A stretch of DNA of 64,000 nucleotides from Lithospermum erythrorhizon (lineage: Eukaryota; Streptophyta; Magnoliopsida; Boraginales; Boraginaceae): the NCBI GenBank assembly GCA_019722365.1, contig JADFUC010000157.1:1-64000 (forward strand), read 5' to 3'. The translations under genes were made by a program, and so were the position numbers. Below, piece after piece: positions 10,548-21,059 of the stretch. The notes beneath the pieces are model-generated. The model was given only the letters and a program-made list of their open reading frames with translations, ran no database searches and was not told where the DNA came from. Within the stretch, counting starts at the first letter, position 1, and the number at the start of each line of letters is the position of its first letter.

Positions 10548-11284
10548 TGCACGGACTGGACAAAAGATATCTCGGAGATTTCTTTCCATCTACGAAGAAG
10601 ATCATTAATTTATATGTTATATTTGATTCGTTAATAATGAAAATATATGGACAACAATTAGAAGATTCATTCGACATTTTACAAAGGAAAGTATTGGATC
10701 TTTAATTGCTCAAATGTAGAATGGAAAGATCCTTCAATTAATAATCTTTCCATTCATGAAGATCTTGTTGGTTCTGCCTACAACTATATATATGCCTCCC
10801 CATCCAGGACTGACCGGCTACCAACACAATAGATGCATTTTGTGAGAGGAGAGAGTCGAGAGAGTTTATTGTTGGTTGTACTACAACGATATATACACCT
10901 CCATAAAAGCTCTTTTATATTGTACAACTTTTTTTTAACATCTGTTATGGCAGTCTTGCTTTTATTGTTTACTTTATATAAGTCACGTACTAGTAGAGTA
11001 GTGTGGCGTGGAGGGAAAGTGTCTTGGTCGGGTGGAGCCCTAGACTTATTTATTACAGGATAGAAGTAGAATAGGAGGCGTAGTAGAATGGGAACGATGA
11101 TATAAGTCCCTACTTGTAATTCTCAAGATCTAGTAAAATTATTCACTAGGCTTTTGCCCCCCAGACTAGGTTCCGTTGCAGGCTGGAGTTCTGAATATGT
11201 TGTGTTATTTACTTTAACTTTCAGCATTAGGTGTTATTTAATGTGGTTGAGTTATTTGGAGTGTTGTTAATAGTTGTGCTAACA
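10548..11284 (+). mobile_element. copia LTR fragment, Sirevirus-like 3' part
   Basis: The second half (about 11075-11215) aligns by eye with the end of the Sirevirus LTR at 59040-59190: a conserved AGTAGAATG(T)GG, then a CTACTTGTAATT block, a CCCCCAGAC(C)TAGGT block and GTGTTATTTA. A TATATATATGCC box lies near 10788. GCTAACA at 11278-11284 is followed by AGCGGTAGCAGATG, a possible decayed tRNA-Met primer site. The start is uncertain and no internal region was recognised. Confidence 0.45.
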
Positions 11285-11905
11285 AGCGGTAGCAGATGTG
11301 AAACGATTATACCTTTTGATTCTTAATTGCTCTTGGCTGATTTCTTAAATATCTCACTCAGATCACAAAAGATTGTCGCGTTTACAGTTTTAATAAGTTG
11401 ATTTTTTTAAATTTTGAACTCAAATAACTTTTAATGTGTTATATATTTGTTTGAGAAAAATATATTGTGGTGTTTTCAACATACTTTACTAATAACTTGA
11501 TAATTTTGATTCAAATAAATTTTTTAATGTAAATTAAGATTGTAAAATTTACTAATATTTGACCATGAAAAAGATAAATGTAACAATTTTTAGGAATGGA
11601 GGTTGTATAGTTGACGTGGAAACTCTTGATTATCTTGGATTTTATGAGGAAACTCGTATAAGTGCATTATCCACGTCTTTGTCGAGGATTTTTTTATGAA
11701 AATAATTCAACCATAAAAGAGTGATTTACTAAGGAAAATAGCACGAGTAATTATCTTTAAAATTAGGTTGAAGTTGGTACGAATTGTCACCTACGTACGA
11801 TGGTGTTCTTGAAGCTTCGGATCGGATGCATTTAAGAAGTCGATCCGTGACATATTCTCTAAACCATAACAGGCAATATTATTGACTTACAATATTACTA
11901 CTTAA
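11285..11905. other. no recognised gene
   Basis: AT-rich, with no ORF of interest and no clear repeat boundary. Confidence 0.4.
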
Positions 11906-12199
11906 TTGTTCCATCCCTAAATTATATTTCCATTTGATTTTTTCTATTATTAGTAATTGTATGTTTTCATTATAATAGTCAACAACTAATTATGAAAATT
12001 TCAAATTTGTCTTTCCTAATATTCTAGTACTTTCTTGCTAACTAGTGCTCATTTTAAACTCAATTTTTTCCTCCATACTCTAGTATTAGGGATAAATTTG
12101 CTATTTTAAATAAATTTAAATTTTAAATAAGTCAATTAGAAACGAAAAAAGGAATTCTTAAGTTTACCAAATGAAAATATGAATTGGGAATGAAGGGAG
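11906..12199. mobile_element. Stowaway-like MITE, about 294 bp
   Basis: The left end TTGTTCCATCCCTAAATTAT pairs imperfectly with the inward-read right end CTCCCTTCATTCCCAATTCA. Both continue into TATTT(T)CCATTTG. The right end is followed by TA. The CTCCCTYC terminus and TA target are features of Stowaway/Mariner MITEs. Confidence 0.55.
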
Positions 12200-13230
12200 T
12201 ATATCTTTTCTCAGTCGACAACAAAATGTCACATTAATTTAATTTAAACAAATTTTGAAAGAAAAAACCGCTAGGAATATTATTAAGGACACAAAAGATA
12301 TACCACAGCATCTCAACTCTCATCCTCAGAATTTTGTCTATTCTCGATTTGTCTATTCTCGATTTGTCTGGCTCATTCCAACATTGATCGACTCGTCCCA
12401 AAATAATTGACGAACATAATGACCTTACTACCATCAAGAGTTTTCAATTATCAATGGCAATTTAGTCATATTAGAACTGAAACACAAAAACAGCGCCGCG
12501 TAAGCGACTGAAATTATTAGGTGGGGAAGCAGGCTGGCCCCACGTCATCTGATATTCGAGTATATCCACAATTCCACATAGTTTTTTAATGAAATAATTC
12601 GCCAGCCTGACGTGTATCCGTGCTGTCTGGTTCATCATATTAGACTGTGGCCATCCAAATGTTTTTCTACTAAGGTCCCCCATGCAATAAACGTTATCAT
12701 AAATCTTCTTACCTATAAAATTATAAGTATATTTATTTTCTTTTTCTACTATTAAATATTAAATAATTATTAAATATTAAATAATCCTTCATGAGATATA
12801 CTATGAAAATTACACTAATAATAAATTGAGATTTATTCATAAATATACTATGAAAATAATACTAATTTTTTCTTTTTAAAAATCAGACAAAATTATTGTC
12901 TCATGATAACACCTTTTCAATTGTTGAAACTACTTACTACCATCACCAATTCACCATAACCATGTGCGGGATTGGAAGAACTATTAGCAATAAGGGGTCA
13001 AAGGGATTCAAAATTAATAGTATATGAAATATGTATTAACAGGCCATATTTATCCAAGAAAAATATCTTCCTTCTTTTTTGTCTAAATGTCAAGCAAATG
13101 GATATAGAATCTTCATGCCCATTGGACTTGTACAGTTGTTTCTTGCCATCCCACATGGTGGATGATCATCAACTAACCATCTTATAGTTTCACCACAAAC
13201 AAATATGGAGTATATAAGTTGACAATATTA
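12200..13230. other. no recognised gene
   Basis: Short ORFs occur on both strands (for example near 12471-12683 and 12972-13187), but none carries a domain I know. A small direct repeat, TTTGTCTATTCTCGA, occurs twice at about 12333-12362. Confidence 0.4.
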
Positions 13231-13232
13231 TA

Positions 13233-13404
13233 CTCCCTCCATCCTTAATGTTAGAAATATATATTTTTCATTTTTAAAAATTCCTAAATTAAGTTTTATT
13301 TGTGAAATAAAATATTGAAAAGAAAATTTAAAATGTGAGAGAAGTTTAAATTTTCTTAAAATTTGAAGAAAGTAAATATATTTTATATTTAGGGATGGAG
13401 GGAG
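13233..13404. mobile_element. Stowaway-like MITE, 172 bp
   Basis: Terminal inverted repeats CTCCCTCCATCC and GGATGGAGGGAG bound an AT-rich body without an ORF. TA precedes the element. TG follows where TA is expected, so the duplication has one change. Confidence 0.75.
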
Positions 13405-13629
13405 TGATTTTTTGGTACTCCAAGAAATTCATTTGTATACGATGATTGATAAATCATATGCTATACTTCATAGTAGTCTCATGAGATATTATATGCCCAC
13501 TTTCTTTTTCCATAATCATCTTGCATCATATGTCAATCAATTTCAAAGTTACAAATATCACAAACAACAAAGGAATGTGTTACAATTCCATCGTCTTCAG
13601 TCATCATCGATTCTTGAACTCACAACTAA

Positions 13630-13641
13630 GTTTTGATACCA
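13630..13641 (-). other. primer-binding site, tRNA-iMet type
   Basis: TGGTATCAAAAC on the minus strand, just past the end of the LTR. It fits the copia consensus TGGTATCAGAGC at ten of twelve positions. Confidence 0.6.
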
Positions 13642-13644
13642 GTT

Positions 13645-14271
13645 TGTTAGGATTTAGACCCAAAATCGCTCCCGGAGTTATAAGCAATTAATGACAACGA
13701 ACAGAATGAATGTGCTGAAATAAACAAACACAAGAATTATACTTGTTCACCCCTCAATGTGAAAGGCTAATCTTATTGATGTTGTAGATCCACTAATCAA
13801 ATCAGGAAGATTGTTACAAGCCCTACCACTAGTTAGCCTATCAGTTGAGTGTTTTCGTATATACCGAAAATCTCAACTAGAAAGCCTACCAAGAACAAAG
13901 ATCTTTAACTTTTTCAAGAATATTAAAACGTTAATATTCTTCCTATGATGATTATTTCTCTATTCTATGTATTTTATGTAATAATAAACTCATAGAGAAC
14001 ACCTCTTTATTTATAGGGAAAATACCTAACCTAACTAGTATACTCTTGGACTTTAAACTGCTCAGAAACCGCCTCAGAATTGCACAGCAGAAACGTGCGT
14101 CGGGACTTGGTGCATCTCCCGACCAAGTCCAGATCGATGTCGCGATCCGTTCGTCATCAAGTTCGGGACTTGGGTCGGGACTTGGCAAGTCCCGACCATG
14201 TCCCGAAGCCAAGTCCCGACCATGTCATGATCTTCAAAGTACATGTCCGAATTTGGCGTCATATTCCAACA
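13645..14271 (-). mobile_element. Ty1/copia LTR, 627 bp
   Basis: On the minus strand it starts TGTTGGAATATGACGCC, ends AAATCCTAACA, and has a CCTATAAATA box (near 14014). The end is followed after two bases by TGGTATCAAAAC, matching the first eight bases of the tRNA-iMet primer site TGGTATCAGAGC. It is therefore a 5' LTR whose internal region points left. Only about 240 bases of leader remain before the MITE at 13233-13404, and no coding domain survives. Confidence 0.72.
14098..14226. repeat. cluster of GTCGGGACTTGG direct and inverted repeats
   Basis: Within the upstream half of the copia LTR the word GTCGGGACTTG or its complement occurs about six times. GTCGGGACTTG-G-CAAGTCCCGAC near 14173-14196 is a perfect hairpin with 11-bp arms. 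Reiterated motifs here may act as enhancer elements of the LTR, but that is inference. Confidence 0.6.
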
Positions 14272-15067
14272 TTAAAAACTCAAATTTAACCAATATGAAT
14301 TTTATTTGAATACAAAAATTTAGAATTAATACTAATCTAATTGAGTTGTGTTGTTGAATCTCCTTATAAATTGACTCAGAAAACTATTATATCCAATTCG
14401 CTTTTAGGAGATAAAACAAGTAGAATGGTAAAATAGAGGAAAAAAATTGGCGGAAATCAAATGAGAAATGATGAGAGTGAAATATGACAACTTTGGCTGG
14501 AGTGGGAGTTACAATCGCTCATTTTATTGTTAGTTTTTAACATCACAGTCATAACAGAGACCAAAACACAACCTTAAATCCACTATTAGGGACTAAATCC
14601 AACTTTTGAACTTCTGGGACCAATTTGCAACTGCATCCCACTATCTGAGACCATTTCACCAATTAACTTGTTAAACCAACTTACAAATTTGTTCGAATGA
14701 CTGGAGAGATCGAGGAGTTTGGCTATGAGAGCAATATTCATTGGTTTTTTATTTTTACATTCTAAAGATTGATAACCACACTCTAATTTCTCATTTTTAT
14801 CAGCTACTTTGCTTTATCAAAATTTAATTCAACATCAAAAGAAGAGTGTGGCTATCATTTAAAGGAGTGTAAAAATCAAAACCCTATACATTTTATGACA
14901 ATTAGTTCAGAATGCAATTCCACAACTAATTTGTTAAGTCAATGGTTGAGGTTGCGTTGCAATTTTTTTCTATCATATTATAAGATGCGTTGCAATTTTT
15001 TTCTATCATATTAAAAGGTAAACAATTTATAAGATCCGTTAAATTCAGATGACTTCATAGTATATAG
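14272..15067. other. no recognised gene
   Basis: Host flank between the copia LTR and the Tat element. It contains a near-duplicate of GATGCGTTGCAATTTTTTTC around 14951-15005 and ends with the left copy of the TATAG duplication (15063-15067). Confidence 0.4.
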
Positions 15068-15423
15068 TGATATATATAGCATTTTCAGAGCTGAGGCCTA
15101 ATTGCTTGGCCCAGTTGATAGTAGTATATTTACTAAATACACATACTAACTTGATCGTCGGAGTGTCTGTGATCGCTCCACGCGGTCATTCTTTTAGGTG
15201 CTACGGTGGATCAAGCTTTGGACTCGCGGGACTTGCAAGATTGTGTAACACCATTCCCTTCAAGCGGATCTAAGAGGCAACAATTCTCTCAAACAAGGCC
15301 CAAGAGAACTATTTCCACTAGGTTGACCCATATCATTGAAAGTCCTAATCTTGTAAACAGTCTTGTAATAGAGAATATTGTTGTAATTGAGGATCTTCTT
15401 AATACAGCGGATCACAATTATCA
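15068..15423 (+). repeat. 5' LTR of the Tat element, internally deleted
   Basis: It is 356 bp against 502 bp for the 3' copy. The left 60 and right 290 bases align. About 146 bases present in the 3' LTR (roughly 23839-23984), including its CCTATAAATA box, are missing here. Confidence 0.85.
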
Positions 15424-15425
15424 AG

Positions 15426-15443
15426 TGGCGCCGTCTGAACGGG
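15426..15443 (+). other. primer-binding site of the Tat element
   Basis: TGGCGCCGTCTGAACGGG lies two bases after the 5' LTR. TGGCGCCG starts are common primer sites of plant Ty3/gypsy elements. I do not assign the tRNA. Confidence 0.6.
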
Positions 15444-15469
15444 TTGAAACTGCAAATCTGAATCACACA

Positions 15470-16825
15470 ATGTCTGGAAACAATATACACAACAATGAAA
15501 CACATATTTCCTCACAAAATAACATGCCGAATGAACAAAATAGACCCCAATATCTAGCGGATGTGGAAGCTGAGATACGAAGAAGGGTTAATGAGGAATT
15601 GGCGAGTGCGCGGGAAAGGACAAACCAATCTTCCCGCTATACTCATTTCTCAAGGGAAGGCTCTGAATATGAGGGTAGTGAGGCATACAGTGCCCAGAAT
15701 AATCTGCCTAAAAGGCGCACCACTGCGCCCGCAGTCCCATTGCGGTACCTGCAACTCAGAGCGATGAGGCTACGCAAAAGCTCCAAAAGGAGCTTAAAGA
15801 TATGAAGGAGATGATAAAAGCACTAATGCCCACAACCTCCTCAAAAAGAGAATGTAAAACAAAAATGTCATTCATAGATAGGCTAGATAACGTGCCATTA
15901 CCAAAACATTTTGTTTTACCTCAGTTTACTCAGTTTGGAGGGAGCGGGGATCCTAGTAAGCATTTGCAAGGGTTCCTGGAAAAAATGAAAATCACGTCAA
16001 ATAATCAAGAAATATATGCAAAGGCGTTTTCTAATAGCCTAAGTGATAAAGCCCTAGAATGGTATATGACATTACCGCTACAGTCTATCGACACATATTA
16101 ACAGACTGCGGATGCTTTCATCGCTAAGCAGGCTCATTAAGATGAAAGGGCACTAATGGACATTAAACAAGGGCCAACTGAATCATTAAAAAGCTATCAA
16201 AAGTGGTACAATGATATATTGTTGAACATTCCTGAAGTCAACAATAAAGTAGTTTATATGGCCTTCTACAGAGGCCTAAGATATGAGAAGTTGAAAACGA
16301 CACTTGTAATAGAAACGCCATTATCTAAAGAGCAGTTGGCAGCAAGAGTCAAGCAATATGTTGAACTCAAAGAAATAAAAACCAAAGAAACCAAAAGTAA
16401 ATACCTAAGAGACGTCCTAACTCGTAAACAAACAAGGTCCAAATCACCTAGGAAACAACCTGTTTGGGAAAGGTTCAACAAGACAGGTGGCAGTTCTTTA
16501 AGAAGCGACAATATGATGCCCAACCATAGAAGGGGTTGGTGTGCTGCACACAAATAGTGCCTTCTGAGAGGTTAACACCTTTAAGGGTATCAGTCGGAAA
16601 AAAAAAATTTCACAAATTTATTACAAGAATTTGTTGCCCAAGCTAGCGCGGATGAGAAGTGCATTAGGAAGGCGTAAAGAAAATCATTATTGTGAATATC
16701 ATAAGGAGTATGGACATGACACTAATGAATGTCGGATCCTTAAGTCGGAAATTGAAAAACTAATCAAATGCGGATACTTAAAGGAATTCGTGGATAAAGG
16801 GGATCAATGGGAGGTACCACGATAA
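15470..16825 (+). pseudogene. Tat gag (broken)
   Basis: The likely start is ATG 15470 (MSGNN), just after the primer site. The first frame runs to 15805, then shifts to 15802-16101, where the capsid-like block appears (DPSKHLQGFLEKM, then SLSDKALEWYMTLP). A stop separates the next block at 16156-16557 (ESLKSYQKWYNDI). A zinc-knuckle-like piece, YCEYHKEYGHDTNEC, lies in 16631-16825. Gag forms the virus-like particle that packages the element's RNA. At least two frame changes and internal stops make it inactive. Confidence 0.85.
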
Positions 16826-16990
16826 AACCGCCGAAGCCCCCAACGGGATAACCACCCTCGCATTAAAAATGACCCGCCAGAAGCACTCTTACTAACGGGG
16901 CACATTTATACAATCGTAGGGGGCACAGCAGGAGGAGGTAATTCCCAAAATTCTAGAAAAGTCTATACTCGCAGAGAATTATATTCTATA

Positions 16991-17473
16991 GTGGAGACAA
17001 CAACGAGGAAGGAGGAAGTCATAAGTTTTCATGACAAAGACTTGGTGGGTATTGAATTACCTCATGATGACCCGGTGGTAATCACTCTAGTAATAGCAAA
17101 CTTCAAAGTAGAGCGGATGCTAGTGGACACTGGAAGCTCAGTAGATGTGTTATACTTGAGCACCTTTGACGATTTGGGATTGCCATGAAGTCTAACTAAA
17201 CCGTTACACACCCCATTAACAGGATTTACTGGTCATACGATCCAAGCAGTGGGTGAGGTCACACTAGACTTTACAGTGGGTGAAGGAACAAGGATATCCA
17301 CAATAAGAGCACAATTTACAGTGGTAGATTTGGAGGATTCCTCATACAATGGGTTAATTGGGCGGCTGATTCTAACTTCTCTACGAGCTATTGTGTCACC
17401 AATTCACCTCAAGATGAAATTCCCCAATCCGGGGGGCATAGGGGAAACATGTGGTGATCAAGAGAAGGCATGA
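16991..17473 (+). pseudogene. Tat aspartic protease
   Basis: The retropepsin active site reads MLVDTGSSVDVLY at about 17118-17155, with the catalytic DTG intact. A TGA stop follows at 17186. A second block of the domain lies at 17249-17473 (YNGLIGR and beyond). The enzyme would cut the gag-pol polyprotein. It sits between gag and RT as in all Ty3/gypsy elements. Confidence 0.85.
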
Positions 17474-17699
17474 ATTTGTTATCAAACATCAGTTCCTCCA
17501 TTGGGGAAGAGTGAAAGAGAACAGAGAAAAAAATGGAGTAGAGAAAATCACATGAAGTTGAACACGATAAGAAATGAGGAGGAAGAGGACAACCCACCGA
17601 AAGGAAGAGATAGCAGAAAGAGAGGAGATCCGCATGAGGAGGTAGAAGAAATCCCCCCGAACCAGGAAAGGGAGACAGAACTTTTCGTATGGGAACAAA

Positions 17700-19090
17700 G
17701 TTGGGGAAAGAGCATAGGTGGGAGTTGATAACATTGATAAGAGAATATATGGATGTTTTCGCTTGGGGACCAGAAGACATGTCAGGAATAGATCCTAATG
17801 TAGCTATACACAGGCTATATGTAGATCCCACTTTTCAGCCGATTAAACAGAAGAAGCGGTTGTTTAATGATGAAGAACAAGGCGATTAGGGAAGAAGTTC
17901 AGGCATTACTAAAGTCCGGTGATATTCGCGAGTTGAAGTTCCCAAATTGGATTACTAATGTGATTTTAGTCAAGAAACCAAACAATAAATGGCAGATGTG
18001 TACTGACTTCACAAGACTTAACAAAGCGTGTCCCAAGGACTTTTACCCATTGTCGTGCCTAGGGCGATTGGTGGATGGCAGTGCAGGCCATTAAGTCTTT
18101 GCCTTTCATCTCTGAGGATACCACCAGATCAGAATGCTCCCAGAGGATGAGGAAAAAACAGCTTTCATCTCTGAATATGGCTTATATTGCTGGAAAGTCA
18201 TGCCATTTGGACTCAAGAATGCTGGCGCCACATATCAGCGGATGGTGAACTCTATCTTCACATCACAAATTGGGTGAAATATGGAGATATATGTGGATGA
18301 TATGTTGGTGAAAAGTAAAGCTAGGGCGGGTCATTTAAAGAATCTTAGGGAAACTTTTAATAGGCTAAGAGAAAGTCGGTTAAAAGTCAACCCCGAGAAG
18401 TGTTCGTTCGGTGTGGTATCTGGAAAATTCTTGGGGTATATGATTAGCGAGAGGGGCATTGAACCCAACCTAGACAAAATCCAAGCGTTCTTAATGATGG
18501 AACCGCCTAAAAGCTATAAAAAAGTGCAAAAACTCACAGGGTGTCTGGTGGCATTAAACCGCTTCATATCCAAGTCCGGTGAAAGGAATTTACCCTTCTT
18601 TAAAACTCTCAGGCGAATGTCCCAAGAAAAATTTACATGGGATGAAGAAAGTAACAGAGCATTCGCGGAACTAAAGAAATACCTAGGCTCTCCCCAGTTA
18701 CTTTCGCGTCCAGAGTCAGGCGAGACCTTACAGTTATATCTTGTGATATCAGATGTGGCGGTTAGCAGCGTGTTGATAAGAGAGGAAGAGGGTACTTAAA
18801 TGCCTATCTATTATGTTAGCCATGTGTTGAGATGAGCTGAAGAGAGGTATCCTCTGATTGATAAAGCCGCTTTTTCCCTGGTTATATCCACAAGAAAATT
18901 GAAAGCCTACTTCGAGTTACATCCCATACAAGTGGTGACCGATCAACCACTGAAGAGAGTACTAACCAGTCCCGCTTTATCAGGACGATTGACCACTTGG
19001 GCGGTTGAGTTAAGCAAATTTGAATTATCCTACATTCCAAGGATAAGTGTCAAGGCTCAAGCCCTGGCGGATTTTGTTATTGAGAGCACT
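17700..19090 (+). pseudogene. Tat reverse transcriptase and RNase H
   Basis: RT begins near EYMDVFAWGPEDMSGI (about 17739) and continues through a frame change to KWQMCTDFTRLNKACPKD (17989-18040). The catalytic motif IYVDDMLVKS is intact at about 18287-18316. The thumb and connection region LGYMISERGIEPNLDKI follows. RNase H text follows to about 19090 (VVTDQPLKRVL). These domains copy element RNA into DNA and remove the RNA template. Stops near 18092 and 18797 and several frame changes break the gene. Confidence 0.9.
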
Positions 19091-19137
19091 CCAAGAGCTT
19101 CTCCTGAAGATCTCATGCGACAAATAGAGGAGATCGC

Positions 19138-19530
19138 AGATCCCATGGAGTTCAAGTGGTCTCTACATGTGGATGGGGCACAAAACGACAAAGGAGCGGG
19201 GGCAGGGGTACTAATAGCGGGTCCACACGGGGTCACAATGGAGTATGCCTTGCGGTTTGATTTTCCTACCACTAACAACGAAGCCGAATATGAAGCCATG
19301 ATAGTAGGACTGAAGCTGGTTAAATCCTTGAATATAACAGAAGTGTTGGTCAAGGGCGATTCAAAGCTTGTGATAGATGAGATACAAGTTAAATGTGGAG
19401 TCAAGAATGAAATGTTGAAAAGATAGCATTCCAAAGTTGTATCCTTGGCCCAAGGATTCGCCAGGATAGAGTTTAGACATATTCCGAGAGAAGAAAATGA
19501 GGAAGCGGATCGGTTGTCTAGATTGGCCAC
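19138..19530 (+). pseudogene. Tat second (archaeal-type) RNase H
   Basis: The domain contains HVDGA, NNEAEYEA, KGDSKLV and, after one in-frame stop near 19424, EENEEADRLS. These are the positions of the D-E-D-D metal ligands. A second RNase H between the retroviral RNase H and integrase is diagnostic for the Tat clade of plant Ty3/gypsy elements. The active-site residues are all present despite the stop. Confidence 0.82.
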
Positions 19531-19779
19531 TACCTATTATAGCGAATTTCCTGAAGGAGTGTATGTAGAAATGTGCAATCAGCCTGCTTATGAAGAAGGT
19601 AGCGTGGGCAACATTACCACTGTCGGGTCTGAATATTGGAGGAAGCCCATTATCGGATATCTGAAGTCCTGCTGGTTACCAGCGGATAAACTACAAAACC
19701 GAAGTTTCAAGTTCCAAATATACCAAGAAGAGTTATATAGGAAATCATGGGATGGACCGTTACTCCAATGTGTATCCAC

Positions 19780-20862
19780 TAATGATATCCCCAGAGTCTT
19801 CGCAGAAATACACGAAGGATGGTGCAGAAGCCATATTGGGGCGAGATTGCTGGCCATTAAGGTCACCAGAGCAAGGTATTATTGGCCAACACTTATCAAA
19901 GATGCCCTGTCATATGTGAAAAGATGTGATGCTTACCAGCGATTAGGAAATGCTCCTCAGCAACCCGCTTCCAATTTGACCCCAGTAATAAGCCCAATCC
20001 CCTTTGCCATGTGGAGAGTTGATTTGGTAGGGAAGCTACCTAACAAAAAAGGAGGGGTGGAGTTTGCGATTGTTGCCGTAGATTATTTCAGCAAATGGGT
20101 AGAAGTGGTTCCCCTGAAAAAGACTAGAGGTGAAGAGGTCACACATTTCTTGTGAAAGAACATTCTAACGCGGTTTGGATACCCAAAATATTAGTTTCGG
20201 ACAATGGACCGCAATTTGAAGGGCAGGTTGTAGCGGATTTCTGTGAAAAATTTGGAATTGAATATAGATTCGCTCTAATCTATTATCCTCAATCTAACGG
20301 ACAAGTTGAAGTTATGAATCGCATTATCTTCAAAGGAATAAAAAAGAACCTTCTCCAAAGCGGAAAAAGCGGAGGGAGTTGGGTGGAGGAGTTACCTACA
20401 GTGCTATGGTCACTCTGCTCCACCCCGAATCAGGCCACTGGAGAAGCGCCCTTCAGCCTTGTCTATGGAACCGAAGTAGTATTGCCCGCGGAAGTAGGGT
20501 TACCTACATACAGACAGGCAGGATTTGATGAAGAAAGAAATGACCAACGGTTGTTGGAAGCCCTCAATTTCACAGATGAGCCTAGAGACCAAGCTTTGTA
20601 TAAAATGTTGAAGTACAAGCAACTCCTAGCTCGTACTTATAACCGACGAGTGAAGAATCGTCAGTTTAGGGTAAGAGATCTCGTATTGCGGTTGTTTTCT
20701 GCGATTCATCCCAAAGAACAAAGCAAACTCAGCCCAAAATAGGAAGGACCTGATCGCATCAATCGGATTTTAGGCCCAGGGACTTATGAATTAGAGGATT
20801 TGGATGGTAAACCCATAGTGCGAACTTGGCACGCTTCTAAACTATGGAAGTATTACATGTAA
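19780..20862 (+). pseudogene. Tat integrase
   Basis: The zinc-binding region has EIHEGW and SHIGARLL, then KRCDAYQR, where CxxC is usual. The second cysteine is replaced by tyrosine. The catalytic core keeps WRVDLVG, VSDNGPQFEG and NGQVEVMNR, so the D, D and E positions are present. A frame change occurs near 20150 and a stop at 20740. The C-terminal text GPGTYELEDLDGK and WHASKLWKYYM ends at 20862. Integrase would insert the cDNA into chromosomes. Confidence 0.88.
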
Positions 20863-21059
20863 CCGCCCATTATGGGATTATAACCGGTTCTTTTAAGAGG
20901 TCGGAGTATCAATAATATGGCTTTTTCCTTTTTATTGTATTTTAATAATTATGAGGAAACGCTACAGCTGAAAGCTGGCATGGAATCCCATAAAAATTCG
21001 ACCATACCGAGTCGCCAACCTAAAACGAACTAATCATTCGTTGGTCTTAACAAAGCGAT

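Noticed and set aside
12972..13187. 71-codon plus-strand ORF beginning MEELLAIRG as a gene
   Set aside because: No family resemblance, no promoter or splice context, and it lies between two MITEs.
15206..15805. 199-codon ORF that could be read as a host gene
   Set aside because: It begins inside the 5' LTR of the Tat element and continues into gag just after the primer-binding site.
17409..17831. 140-codon minus-strand ORF
   Set aside because: It is the antisense shadow of the protease-RT region and shows no domain of its own.
19057..19530. 157-codon minus-strand ORF
   Set aside because: It is antisense to the second RNase H of the Tat element, whose sense frame carries all conserved motifs.
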